Made by a program: the position numbers and the translations under genes. From the NCBI RefSeq assembly GCF_023614235.1, contig NZ_CP094264.1:1364001-1428000 (forward strand): a stretch of 64,000 bases of DNA, written 5' to 3'. Source of the stretch: Streptomyces sp. MRC013. GTDB lineage: Bacteria; Actinomycetota; Actinomycetes; Streptomycetales; Streptomycetaceae. Shown here piece by piece: positions 9,216 through 18,214 of the stretch (position 1 is its first letter; each line of letters opens with the position of its first letter). Under the pieces are notes generated by a model. The model had not been told where the DNA came from. It did no database searches and was given only the letters and a program-made list of their open reading frames with translations.

Positions 9216-10681
9216 GGCCGCTCCTGGAGCCGGTGGCCGCAGCGGGGGCAGAACCGGGCGGTGACCGGTGCCCGCCCGTCGCACGCCGGGCAGGGGGCGG
9301 TGGCGGTCGCCGGGTCCCGCGGTGCGTCGCCGTCGTCCGGTTCGGGGCCGTACGTGCTGTGGCTGCTGGTGGTGATCAGGTGTTCGAAGTCGACGGGGGC
9401 GAGGTCGGGGCGGAGCCTGACCCGTCCGGCGGCGGCGTCGACGACCTCCACCAGCCGCTGGAGGTCGGCGAGGGGCCGGACCGCGCCGATGGTGTGGGCG
9501 AGCCGGACGCCGCGGCCGAGGTGGTGCTCGGCGCGTTCGCGGTCGTCCCGGCGGTAGGCGTCGGCCGCGGCGGCGACGGCCTGGCCGAGCTGCGCGTACA
9601 GCTGGAAGTGGGCGACCTGGGTGTCGGTGTGCCGGGAGAGCGCCGGGTCCTCCGTCCAGTGGACGACGCAGGGGCGCGGGGGCGGCAGGCGCACGGCGTG
9701 GCCGGCGGGCTGCGCGAGCGCGACGACGGCCAGCTGCAGGTCCTCGTGGCGGGGGCGCCCGGTGGGGTCGGCGGAGAGGCACAGGTGGTAGCGGCGGGTC
9801 TCGTCGCCCCAGGCGCGGGTGGTGAAGCGGTGCGCGCCGCCGGGCTCCAGCGGGCCGGCGGGCTCCAGGTCGGCCTCCGTGGGGAACACCTGCTTGAGGT
9901 ACCGGAGGGCGGTGCCCGGCGCGGGCGTGACCTCGACGGTCAGTTCGGGCACGGTCTTGGCGAGCAGCCGGGCGGTGAGCCTCTCGTACTCGCCGGGCAG
10001 CGCGGACTCCTCGCGCACGGCTCCGGCGCCGCCGTGCAGCCGCCGGGTGATCCGCAGCAGTTCGCGGGCGTCCCAGCCGTCGCCGATGCCCCAGGCGTCG
10101 CAGACGAACCGGCCGTCCCAGGTGTTTAGGACCCGGTCGAGCGGCATGGCGCCGTCGTGCTCGTTCCTGCCGTCCGTGAGGAGCAGCACGTGCCCGATGG
10201 GCGCGCCCCGTTCGGCGAGGAGCCGCCCGGCCAGGTCGAGCCAGGCGCCGATGCAGGTGCCGCCGCCGGCCGGCAGGCCGTGCAGGGCCGACGTGGCGCG
10301 GCGGCGCTCCTCCGCGGAGGAGACGGCCATGCGCTCCTGCGCCGGGTACGCCATGACGGCGTCCTCGGTGCCCTGGACGACGGCGAACGGCGTGCCGTCC
10401 GGCAGCATCCGGATCGCCGCGGCGGCGGCCTGGCGGGCGGCGCGGAACTTCTCCTGCGGCCAGGTCATGGAGCCGGAGCAGTCCACGACGAGGACCTGGG
10501 CGAGCAGCGGGCCGCCGCCGGGCCGGCCCTCCGCCGCCGCGCCGCCCGTGCCCTCGACGCGGACGGTCAGCACGACGTGCATCTCCTGCTCGCGGCCCTG
10601 CGCCGGCAGGTACTTCCACTGGCTGGTCTCCAGGCCGGCCGTCGTGCCCGCCGTGTCGTCCCCGGTGCTTCCCGGTGTCAT
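9212..10681 (-). CDS. VWA domain protein with C-terminal zinc ribbon
   Basis: The protein has 489 aa. The von Willebrand A domain begins near residue 60 and has an intact metal-ion-dependent adhesion site: D67-x-S69-x-S71 in VVDCSGSM, then TCIGAW and LLTDGRNEHDG. The second half is a beta-sandwich-like region, a helical part, and a C-terminal CPAC...CPRC four-Cys zinc ribbon (last 30 residues). It has no signal peptide, so it is cytoplasmic and likely a scaffold binding another subunit through the metal site. It lies between the PknG-like kinase (34 bp upstream) and the membrane protein (4-bp overlap), so all are probably co-translated. Confidence 0.85.
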   Translation of the reverse strand: MTPGSTGDDTAGTTAGLETSQWKYLPAQGREQEMHVVLTVRVEGTGGAAAEGRPGGGPLLAQVLVVDCSGSMTWPQEKFRAARQAAAAAIRMLPDGTPFAVVQGTEDAVMAYPAQERMAVSSAEERRRATSALHGLPAGGGTCIGAWLDLAGRLLAERGAPIGHVLLLTDGRNEHDGAMPLDRVLNTWDGRFVCDAWGIGDGWDARELLRITRRLHGGAGAVREESALPGEYERLTARLLAKTVPELTVEVTPAPGTALRYLKQVFPTEADLEPAGPLEPGGAHRFTTRAWGDETRRYHLCLSADPTGRPRHEDLQLAVVALAQPAGHAVRLPPPRPCVVHWTEDPALSRHTDTQVAHFQLYAQLGQAVAAAADAYRRDDRERAEHHLGRGVRLAHTIGAVRPLADLQRLVEVVDAAAGRVRLRPDLAPVDFEHLITTSSHSTYGPEPDDGDAPRDPATATAPCPACDGRAPVTARFCPRCGHRLQERP

Positions 10682-10715
10682 GTCCTCGCCTGCCCCTCGT
10701 CGCGCGTGCGCGCCC

Positions 10716-13055
10716 TCAGCCCTGTCCCTTGCCGTGCCGCCCCGCCGGTACGAGCCGCAGGCGCGGCGGCGGGAGGACCGCGTACGAGCGGTCCAGCAGG
10801 TCGCCGCGGAGGCGGCCGTCGCGCGCCCGGTCGGCGAGGTCCCGCAGGGAGCGGGAGAGCAGTCCGCTCAGCGCGGGCACGCTGTCCTCCGTGCCGAGCA
10901 CCTCGCCCGCCGGGAAGCCGGGCCCCCATCCGCCGGGCGGCCGGCAGGCGAGCGCGCTCTCCCGCACCTCGGCGACGAGCCGCTCCCGGGTCGCGGGGTC
11001 GTCGCCCGCGCCGCCCGGTTCCGCGAGCCGCTCGACGGCCTCCCGCAGCTCCCGCGCGGTGGGCCCGCGGCCCGCGGTCCCGGCCGCGCCCGCTCCCCGG
11101 TGCCCGGCCGGCAGTCGGCCGGCCAGGGCGCGTACGGCGGCGACACGGGCCGCGTCGTGGTGGCGGGAGGTGGTGGGCACCGCGTCCAGCACGGCGACGG
11201 CGCCCCGCCGGTCGCCCTCCCGCAGGCGGGCCCGCACCAGGCCGAACGCGGCGCTGCCCTGCGTGCGGTCGCGCTGCCAGACCGCCTCGTAGCAGTCCCG
11301 CGTCCACTCCGCCTCGGCGTTCAGGTACTCGGCGCAGTAGCCGAGCGCCAGCTTGGGCGCCCACTCGCCGGGCAGCGCCGCGTACACGGCGGCGAACTCC
11401 TCCTCCGCGGCCCGCACCCGGTACTCCGCGAGGCGGACGAGGCCCCGGTGCCAGGAGAGCCGCCAGTCGTACTCGCCGGCGCCCCGCCGGCCGGCCGTGT
11501 CCAGCCAGCGCCCGGCCTCCTCGGGGGCGCCGCGGTCCGCGTACGCGCGGCACAGCCACAGGGCCGCCTCGACGGTGTCCAGCGCCGGGTCGCGCCCGGC
11601 CCGTTCGGCGACGCGTTCGGGGCTGTGCGCGGCGAGCCCGCCGAGCAGGACGGCCGCCGGGTCGCCGGGGTCCGGGATCGGGGTGGGCAGGCCCCGCAGG
11701 ACCTCCCGGGGGTCCGGTGCGGCCGCGGGCAGGGGGCGCGGGCCGGCCGGGTCGGCGCCCGCCCAGTGGCGGAGGTCCGGCACCGTGCCGAGGGCGGAGC
11801 CGAACAGCGCCGCGGTGGGCGTGAACCGGGTGGACCGCTCGGGGTAGGGCTCGTGCCAGGTCAGGGCCTGGTGCTCGCGCAGCACCTCCCACAGCTGGCG
11901 GGACATCTCGGCGGCCGAGGAGAACCGGGCGGCCGGCTCGGAGCGGGTGGCGCGGTCGACGAGCGCCTTGAAGGAGCGGTCGGCGAGCCCGGAGGCGGGG
12001 GCGGCGCGGGCGGCGAGGGCCCGGAGGGTGCAGCCGACGGTGTACAGGTCGGTGTCGACGTGGAAGCCGCGCCGGTCGCGCTCCGCCTTCGGCGGCGCGT
12101 AGTCGCGGGTGTAGACGAGGCCGGAGTCGCGGTCGTCGACGCGGCGGATGGCGCCGAGGTCGATGACCTTGATGTCGCGGCCGTAGTGGATGACGTTGTC
12201 GGGCTTCATGTCGCAGTACAGGAGGCCCTGGTCGTGGAGGTACTCCAGGGCGCCGAGGATCTTGCAGCCGTACGTGAGGACGTGGTCGATGCCGAAGGGC
12301 CGGCCGAAGGCGGCCGTCAGCTCCTCGTCGGAGGCGCGCGTGATCCAGGCGAGGGAGCGGCCGGCTATGTACTCCATGACGATGTAGCCGGTCGGCTCGT
12401 CGTCGCCGGGCGCCCGGTGCTGGACGTGGGTGATGATGCGGACGATGTCCCGGTGGTGGAGTGTGGTGAGGGAGCGGCGCTCCTCGACGGCGGCACGGCG
12501 GGCGACGGCGTCGCTGGTGTTGATCAGGCCCTTGAGGACGACGAGGTGGTCGGGGACCTCGGTGTCCTCGGCGAGGTAGACCCAGCCGAGGCCGCCGGCC
12601 GCGAGGTAGCCGAGGACGCGGTAGTGGCCGCCGACGGTGTCGCCCGGGCGGAGGCGGGGCTCGAACGAGTACGGCCGTCCGCACTCGGGGCAGAAGCCGT
12701 GGTCGGGGGCGGGGCCGCCGTCGTAGCCGATGCCGATGGTGCCGGTGCAGTTCTCGAAGCCGCAGCGGCGGCCGCCGGTGGGCGGGCGTGCGGTGGCGGC
12801 GGCGGCGACGCCGGGGTCCGGGGCGGCGATGTGCGGAAGGAGGACGAGGCCGTCGCGGTCGAGCGGGGCCGGCCCGGCGGGCGGGTCGGCGGAGCCGGGG
12901 CCGGTGGAGCCGGGGCCGCCGGTGGGGCCCGGGTCGCCGGTGGAGGCGGCGGGACCGGCCGGGGGCAGGCGGTGGCAGGTGTCGCAGAAGCCGGTGGCCA
13001 TGAGCGTGCCGGCGCAGCCGGGCCGGGCGCAGGGCGTGGGGGCGGATGGCGTCAT
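10716..13055 (-). CDS. PknG-like serine/threonine protein kinase with zinc-binding N terminus and TPR-like C terminus
   Basis: The protein has 779 aa. Two four-Cys knuckles come first (C9, C14, C24, C27 and C98, C103, C122, C125). A kinase domain spans about 145-400, with glycine-rich loop LAAGGLGW, Lys175 in LVVLKG, catalytic loop YCDMKPDNV (Tyr-Cys for the usual His-Arg) and DLG for DFG. About 370 residues of helical TPR-like repeats follow. Rubredoxin-like zinc module, kinase, TPR is the PknG architecture. In Mycobacterium, PknG phosphorylates GarA, which controls 2-oxoglutarate dehydrogenase. ATG 13055 overlaps the protease stop (ATGA), showing coupling. Soluble, no membrane segment. Confidence 0.88.
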   Translation of the reverse strand: MTPSAPTPCARPGCAGTLMATGFCDTCHRLPPAGPAASTGDPGPTGGPGSTGPGSADPPAGPAPLDRDGLVLLPHIAAPDPGVAAAATARPPTGGRRCGFENCTGTIGIGYDGGPAPDHGFCPECGRPYSFEPRLRPGDTVGGHYRVLGYLAAGGLGWVYLAEDTEVPDHLVVLKGLINTSDAVARRAAVEERRSLTTLHHRDIVRIITHVQHRAPGDDEPTGYIVMEYIAGRSLAWITRASDEELTAAFGRPFGIDHVLTYGCKILGALEYLHDQGLLYCDMKPDNVIHYGRDIKVIDLGAIRRVDDRDSGLVYTRDYAPPKAERDRRGFHVDTDLYTVGCTLRALAARAAPASGLADRSFKALVDRATRSEPAARFSSAAEMSRQLWEVLREHQALTWHEPYPERSTRFTPTAALFGSALGTVPDLRHWAGADPAGPRPLPAAAPDPREVLRGLPTPIPDPGDPAAVLLGGLAAHSPERVAERAGRDPALDTVEAALWLCRAYADRGAPEEAGRWLDTAGRRGAGEYDWRLSWHRGLVRLAEYRVRAAEEEFAAVYAALPGEWAPKLALGYCAEYLNAEAEWTRDCYEAVWQRDRTQGSAAFGLVRARLREGDRRGAVAVLDAVPTTSRHHDAARVAAVRALAGRLPAGHRGAGAAGTAGRGPTARELREAVERLAEPGGAGDDPATRERLVAEVRESALACRPPGGWGPGFPAGEVLGTEDSVPALSGLLSRSLRDLADRARDGRLRGDLLDRSYAVLPPPRLRLVPAGRHGKGQG

Positions 13056-14773
13056 GACGGTGTGGCACCTCCCCGCTCCCGCGGGTTCCGTTCGCTTCCG
13101 GGGCGGTCGGCGTGTTCGACGAGGCGGACGTACGCGTCGACGGCCTCCTCGACGGCGCGCATGTCGCAGGGCCGGGCGCGCAGCAGCCGGTGGGCGCTGC
13201 GGTAGAGGGCGTCGGTCTCCAGGTCCTCGGCGCCCCCGGTGAGGCTCCGGTGGAGGGCGTGGTAGCCGTCGAGCCGGCCGGCGAGCTCGCCGCGGCGGCG
13301 GCGCAGGGCGTCGAGGCGGCCGGCGGCGGCGCGGAGCCGGGCGTCCAGCCGGTCGGTGAGCCGCTCGAACGCGGCCAGGTCGGGGCCCCCGCCGGGCGGG
13401 TCCGGCCGCTCGGCGCCGGTGAGGATGTGGAGGGCGCCGCCGGCCCGGTAGAGGGCCTCGTGGACGGACTCGGGGTCCTCGGCCCGTACGGTCGCCATGG
13501 CCTCGCCGAGGGACGCGGCGAGCGGCCCGGTGAGCTCCCGGAGCCGGGTGACGAGACGGTCGCGGCGCTCCCGGGCGGGCCGGCCGACCAGGTCGGACCG
13601 GGCGCGTTCGTAGCAGGGGCCGGTCTCGTGGAAGACGAGGAGGAGGCGGCTTCCGCCTTCTCGGAGGACGGCGAGGAGGTCGAGGAGGGCGGGCGGGTCG
13701 GCGGCCCGGTCGACGCCGACGACCACGAGGGTGAGGGCGACGCCCCCGGTCCTGATCCGCTCGGCCGCCGGGCCGGCGGGGTGCCGCCACAAGCCCATGC
13801 GTTCCGCGACGCGCTCGGCCGTCTCGGCGGCGGTGACGCCGGTGACGTCGAGGGCCAGGTCGTGGCCGCCGGCGGAGGGGACGGTGCCGGGCGGGTCGAG
13901 GGAGGCCCTGCCGACGGAGGCGGCGGTGCGCAACTCGCGGTCGGCGAGGGTGATCGCGCGGCGTAAGGTCGCGGCGCGGGCGTGGTCCCCGGGCGGTACG
14001 AGGCTGATCTCCACCTGTTCCCCGTCGCCGCGGAGCCAGGCGGCGAGGCGCTGGGCGAACGGCTCGTCGAGGTCCCGTGCGGGCGGCCCGTCGGTGCGGG
14101 AGCGGAGCCGGTCGTCGACGGCGGTGGGGCCGCGGGTCCACGCGGCGACCTGCGGCAGGTGCCGGACGATGGTCTCGGCGGGGCTCATGAACGAGAACGC
14201 GTTGCCGTGCCGGTCGTGTTTGGCGGTGAGGACGATGCCGATGACCTCTCCGGTCAGGTCGTCGACGACGCCGGCGCCGCTGCAGCCGGGGCGGGCCGTC
14301 TCACCGGGGGTCCGCGGGCCGAGCTGGACCTGCCCGTCGCGTCCGCAGCCGCCGATGATGGTGGCGCGGAACCAGATCCCGCCGTTGTGCTCGTGGGGGA
14401 AGCCGTACATGCGGACCGTGCGGTTCGGCGCGGAGAGCCGGCGGAGGGCGACCGTCTCGTGGGCGGGCCGGGGGTGTTCGAGCCGGAGGAGCGCCACGTC
14501 GCCGCTGGGGTCGTCGTCCGCGTCGCAGGTCTCGGGGACGTACGCGTCCCCGTCGACCCGGGCGGTGACGGCGGGGACCTCGCGGCCGGGCGCGCCGACG
14601 AACTCGGCGGTGACGGGCGCGCCGGGGGCGACGACGTGGGCGCAGGTGAGGACGCGGTCGGGGCTCAGCAGGACGCCGGCGCCCGCGATCTCGCCGTTCC
14701 CCCACCGGATGCGGACCGCCCAGGGCGGGGTCTTCGAGGAAGGATCGGCTTGGACACCCCCGTCGGCCACCAT
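13052..14773 (-). CDS. Trypsin-like serine protease with C-terminal signalling region
   Basis: The protein has 573 aa. Residues 15-210 form a chymotrypsin-fold peptidase with the full triad: H46 in TCAHVV, D92 in GDVALLRL, S165 in PGCSGAGVV. There is no signal peptide, so it probably acts inside the cell. A degenerate alpha/beta domain follows (about 225-420; LTLVVVGVDRAADPPALLDLL, LLLVFHE), then a helical coiled region to the end. Cytosolic trypsins of this kind belong to multi-gene regulatory or conflict systems together with trypco, VWA and kinase partners, as here. First gene of the coupled operon. The start is supported by a -10 box that places ATG at or near +1. Confidence 0.85.
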   Translation of the reverse strand: MVADGGVQADPSSKTPPWAVRIRWGNGEIAGAGVLLSPDRVLTCAHVVAPGAPVTAEFVGAPGREVPAVTARVDGDAYVPETCDADDDPSGDVALLRLEHPRPAHETVALRRLSAPNRTVRMYGFPHEHNGGIWFRATIIGGCGRDGQVQLGPRTPGETARPGCSGAGVVDDLTGEVIGIVLTAKHDRHGNAFSFMSPAETIVRHLPQVAAWTRGPTAVDDRLRSRTDGPPARDLDEPFAQRLAAWLRGDGEQVEISLVPPGDHARAATLRRAITLADRELRTAASVGRASLDPPGTVPSAGGHDLALDVTGVTAAETAERVAERMGLWRHPAGPAAERIRTGGVALTLVVVGVDRAADPPALLDLLAVLREGGSRLLLVFHETGPCYERARSDLVGRPARERRDRLVTRLRELTGPLAASLGEAMATVRAEDPESVHEALYRAGGALHILTGAERPDPPGGGPDLAAFERLTDRLDARLRAAAGRLDALRRRRGELAGRLDGYHALHRSLTGGAEDLETDALYRSAHRLLRARPCDMRAVEEAVDAYVRLVEHADRPGSERNPRERGGATPS

Positions 14774-14781
14774 GGTGCGAA

Positions 14782-14787
14782 ACTATA
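14782..14787 (-). promoter_or_regulatory. -10 box TATAGT for a probably leaderless protease-kinase operon
   Basis: On the minus strand TATAGT ends 8 nt before ATG 14773, so transcription would begin at or within a base or two of the start codon. No -35 match at 16-18 bp is convincing, and there is no ribosome site. Leaderless mRNAs are frequent in actinomycetes. Confidence 0.45.
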
Positions 14788-14848
14788 CGCGGGAGGTGCC
14801 TTCCACCCCATACTTGGCGATCGGGAAATCACGAACAGGGGGCCGTGT

Positions 14849-15166
14849 ATGGCGGACGGACAGGACTTCGTCGGGCTGGCCGAGGTGGTGCGGCAGATTC
14901 GCGGGGAGTTGGAGAAGGCCCGCGACGAGGCGGAGGGCCGCGCCCTGGGATTCACCGTGGAGAAGGTGAACCTCGAGTTCACGGTGCAGGTGCACCGCTC
15001 CGGTTCGGGCCGCGGCGGGCTGCGCATCGGCGTGGTGACGGCCGAACTGGGCGGTCAGGTGGACCGCCAGACGACCCACCAGGTGCAGGTGGAGCTGGTT
15101 CCCGAGTACGAGGGCCGCCGCGTCCGGGTGAGCCGGGGCGCGCCGCCGCCCCCCGCCGCGCACTGA
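14849..15166 (+). CDS. Trypco2 (trypsin-co-occurring domain 2) family protein
   Basis: The protein has 105 aa and starts at ATG 14849, with AGGGGG about 8 nt upstream. The N-terminal helix (GLAEVVRQIRGELEKARDEA) is followed by a compact beta domain (FTVEKVNLEFTVQVHR...GLRIGVVTAELGG). This is the signature of the trypco2 family, named for constant association with trypsin-like peptidases in actinobacterial NTPase and conflict-type systems. It is divergent from the trypsin gene across 75 bp, so the two are probably co-regulated. Its role is thought to be an adaptor that helps recruit or gate the protease. That role is not proven. Confidence 0.85.
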   Translation: MADGQDFVGLAEVVRQIRGELEKARDEAEGRALGFTVEKVNLEFTVQVHRSGSGRGGLRIGVVTAELGGQVDRQTTHQVQVELVPEYEGRRVRVSRGAPPPPAAH

Positions 15167-15815
15167 CCTGCCGCCGCCCGGCTCCGGCTTCCCGCGGCGG
15201 GGCCGGGGCGGCGGTGCGGAGCGGGGAGCGCGACGGTACGGCGGTGCGGTGGCGGTACGGCGTCCCGACGGTGCGGCCGTCCACCGGGGGCGCGCGGCGC
15301 CGTGTGCATACCGGCCGGCACCGCCCGCGCCGGGAACGGAGAGCGCGCCCCGGTCGGTCCCGGGGCGAAACCGGCGGGACCGGGACCGGCCGGGGCCGGC
15401 CCTCGGTGCCGCTGCGGACCGGGGGTGGCACGGCGTGCAGGACCGCCCGCACCGCGCCCGGGACGGTCGGGACCGGCCGCGCCGCCCCGGCGGGCGGGCC
15501 GCCCGGACGGCGCCGGGCCGTACGGGGGCGGTGGCAGGCCGTAGGCGGCCGGTACCGGGCCGGTACCGACGGCACCGGCCCGTACGGGGGTGGTGCCGGA
15601 AGCCTCCGGGCGCCCCCGCACGGTCCCCGCGGGGCCGGCCCTGCGGCCACCGCGGAGCCCGGCGGGCGGCGGCGGGACGGGACGGGGGCGAGCGGGCGGG
15701 AGCGGCGCGGCCGGGCCGCGGGGACGTGTCCGGGGGTGTCCGATTGCCGGGGCATCGCCACCCGGTGTGTGGTGCACTATTGCCCCCAAGCGCAGGGTCC
15801 ACGGGGAGGGAAGGC
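15167..15815. other. Intergenic, 649 bp, extreme GC with iterated GGTACGG-type motifs
   Basis: No gene is supported; all frames are low-complexity Arg/Gly/Pro. Short iterations of GTACGG, CCGGTACCG and GCGGTACGGCG are scattered from 15230 to 15600. The far right (about 15770-15815) contains the HEAT-repeat gene leader with GGGGAGGG ribosome site. Confidence 0.5.
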
Positions 15816-18047
15816 ATGTTCACGGGGATCGACGAGGTCGACTGGGCCTCGCTGGGTCATGCCTACGGCCCGGCCGACGACGTGCCCGCGCTGCTGCGCG
15901 GTCTGGCATCCGACGACCCGGCGGAGCGCGAGTGGGCGCTGGACGGTATGTACGGGACGGTGCACCACCAGGGCGACGTCTACGACTCGACGCTGGCGTG
16001 CATCCCGTTCCTTCTGGAGCTCGCGGCCTGCCCGGACGTCCAGGACCGGGGCTGCGTCGTGGAGTTGCTCGCCAGCATCGGCGGCATCGACCTGTCCGGC
16101 GACGACGAGCTGCAGGAACTCGACCCGGAGGGCGAGGAGTTCGAGGGAGCCGCCAACTACGCCATGGCCGCGGCGGCCGTGGCCGCCGGTGCGGACGTGT
16201 TCCTGGCCCTGGTCGGCGACGGGGACCGGGAGGTGCGGCTCGCGGTCCCCGGCGCGCTGGCCTCCCTGCACGGCGACCCGGTGCGCGTGCTGGACCTGCT
16301 GCGGGAGCGGCTCACCGTCGAGCGCGACACGGAGGTGAGGCTCGCGCTGGTGGAGGCGGTCGGCAGGATCGCCCTGCGGTACGAGTCCCTGCGCCAGGAG
16401 ACGGCGGGCTGGCTCTCCTGGCTCTCCGGCGCCGCCCAGGACCCCGCCCTGCGGCTGGCCGCGCTGGCCCAGCTCGCCCGGTGCGCGCCGGGACGGCTGC
16501 CGCGCGACGTCGTGCCGACCGTGACCGGGCTGCTGGCGGAGCTGCGCCTGCCCGGTCCCCGGCCGCCCGGCGTCGGCGCCGGGCGGCCGGGGACGGGCGG
16601 CGGCACGGCTCCCGGGGCGCCCGGCACCGCTTCGACCCCGTGGGATTCGGCCAACTCCTGGGCCCCGCCCGGTGCTCGGGAGGCGTCGGCCCCGGCGGGC
16701 CCGGTGCACCCCGTGCCACCGGTTGAGCCGGCCGAGCTGCGGCCCGCCGCCCCGACGCTCCTCGGACAGGTGCGGGAGCAGCGGGCGGGGCGCGGCACGG
16801 CGTGGGCGGACGACCTGCTCCGTACGCTGCACGGGGCCCTCGACGACCGGGTCGACGACCGCATCGCCCTGGTCGCCGCCCAGTTGCGCAGCCCCGACAG
16901 CGCGCAGCGGACCGACGCGGTGTGGATGTGCGGCAACCTCGTCCGCACCTGGCGCGGGGCGTACGACGAGGTGGTGCGGCTCGTGGGGGCGCAACTGCGC
17001 GACCCGGAGCCGCGGCTGCGGGCGGCGGCGGCGGGCCGGCTGGAGGAGCTCTTCTCGTTGGCGGCGCCCGCGGCGGACGATCTGGCCGCACGGGTGGCCG
17101 CGGACCCGGCGCCGTGGGTTCCCGAGCGGGTGGGCGGCCGGGCCGGCGCGGTGAGCGCGCTGCTGGCGCTGGCCCGGGCGGGGGACGCGCGGGCGGTGCC
17201 GGCACTGGCCCGGGCGCTGGAGCAGCCGGAGCCGGACGGCAGGCTGTTGTACGCGATCCCGCACCTGGCGGAGGCGGGCGGCCCGCTGGTGCCGCTGCTG
17301 CGCCGCAGACTGGGCGCGCTGCCGCTCGACGACGGGCTGGGCGAGCGCTCGGGCCCGCTGCTGCTCGCGCTGGCGGGGCTGCGGGCGGTGGAGGCGCTGC
17401 CGGAGGTGCTGCGGACGTTGCGCGGGGCGCCGGCGTTCCGCCGCGAGTGGGTGCTGGAGTCGGTCCTGCGGGCGGTCGCGGCGTTCGGGCCGGCCGCGCG
17501 GGAGGCGGCGGCGGACGTGCGGGTCCTGCTGGACGACGCCTCCACCGGGACGGTGACGGCGGCGGCGCGGGCGCTGTGGGCGGTGGAGGGCGACGCCGGG
17601 GCGGTCCTGCCGCGGCTTCGGGCGCTGCTGCGGGGGCCGGGGGCGCACGGGCGGCGGTCGGCGGCGCGGGTGGTGGGCGCGTTCGGCGGGTCGGCCGGGG
17701 CGGCGGCGCCGGAGCTGCGGGCGTGCCTGGCGGCGCCGGACGTGTGGCTGCGCGTCGACGCGGGGACGGCGCTGTGCCGGGTGACCGGGGACACCGGGGA
17801 GGCCCTGCCGGTGCTGCTGGCGGCGTGGCGGGAGAACCGGCACACGCGCCCGGAGATCGCCGAGTGCCTCGCCGAGCTGGGGCCGGTCGACCGGTTGGCG
17901 CCGGAGGCCGCGCCGCCGCTACGCGCCGAACTCGCCCGTACGCGGCGGCACAACGTCTCCGCCGGGGCGTCCGGGGACCACGACGTCCACGAGGACGAGC
18001 GGCTGCTCTCCCTGTGCCGCCGCGCGCTGGGCGCCCCGGCGGAGTGA
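15816..18047 (+). CDS. HEAT-repeat protein
   Basis: The protein has 743 aa and starts at ATG 15816 after GGGGAGGGAAGG. It is built of about 35-residue paired helices with the LL/AL...VR.AA pattern (for example DDPAEREWALDGMYG, DREVRLAVPGALASL, DTEVRLALVEAVGRI, RSAARVVGAFGGSAG). A Pro/Gly-rich linker lies at about residues 245-320. HEAT solenoids bind proteins or nucleic acid. This type, with LLRGLASDDPAEREWAL at the N terminus, is common and uncharacterised in Streptomyces, with SMI1/immunity-like contexts known for related proteins. No toxin neighbour is visible here, so the role is unknown. Confidence 0.85.
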   Translation: MFTGIDEVDWASLGHAYGPADDVPALLRGLASDDPAEREWALDGMYGTVHHQGDVYDSTLACIPFLLELAACPDVQDRGCVVELLASIGGIDLSGDDELQELDPEGEEFEGAANYAMAAAAVAAGADVFLALVGDGDREVRLAVPGALASLHGDPVRVLDLLRERLTVERDTEVRLALVEAVGRIALRYESLRQETAGWLSWLSGAAQDPALRLAALAQLARCAPGRLPRDVVPTVTGLLAELRLPGPRPPGVGAGRPGTGGGTAPGAPGTASTPWDSANSWAPPGAREASAPAGPVHPVPPVEPAELRPAAPTLLGQVREQRAGRGTAWADDLLRTLHGALDDRVDDRIALVAAQLRSPDSAQRTDAVWMCGNLVRTWRGAYDEVVRLVGAQLRDPEPRLRAAAAGRLEELFSLAAPAADDLAARVAADPAPWVPERVGGRAGAVSALLALARAGDARAVPALARALEQPEPDGRLLYAIPHLAEAGGPLVPLLRRRLGALPLDDGLGERSGPLLLALAGLRAVEALPEVLRTLRGAPAFRREWVLESVLRAVAAFGPAAREAAADVRVLLDDASTGTVTAAARALWAVEGDAGAVLPRLRALLRGPGAHGRRSAARVVGAFGGSAGAAAPELRACLAAPDVWLRVDAGTALCRVTGDTGEALPVLLAAWRENRHTRPEIAECLAELGPVDRLAPEAAPPLRAELARTRRHNVSAGASGDHDVHEDERLLSLCRRALGAPAE

Positions 18048-18174
18048 GGCGCGCCCCGGCGGGCGCGGCCCGGGGCCGGGCGGGTGTGCCGGGGGTCCGG
18101 TTCACGCTTCCGGAGTACCGGCCTGCGTCGCGGGGGGCTGCGAGGGCTGCGGCGACGGCGTGGCGCAGTCTGAC

Positions 18175-18194
18175 ATAAGGGACATATCACTTAT
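18175..18194. promoter_or_regulatory. AT-rich inverted repeat upstream of the FtsW/PBP pair
   Basis: ATAAG at 18175-18179 and CTTAT at 18190-18194 form a perfect 5-bp inverted repeat with partial inner symmetry (GA/TC), 21 bp before ATG 18215. It is the only AT-rich patch in several kb. It lies where promoter elements or a repressor site would be expected. Confidence 0.4.
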
Positions 18195-18214
18195 CGCTTG
18201 CTACGTTGCGGGGC

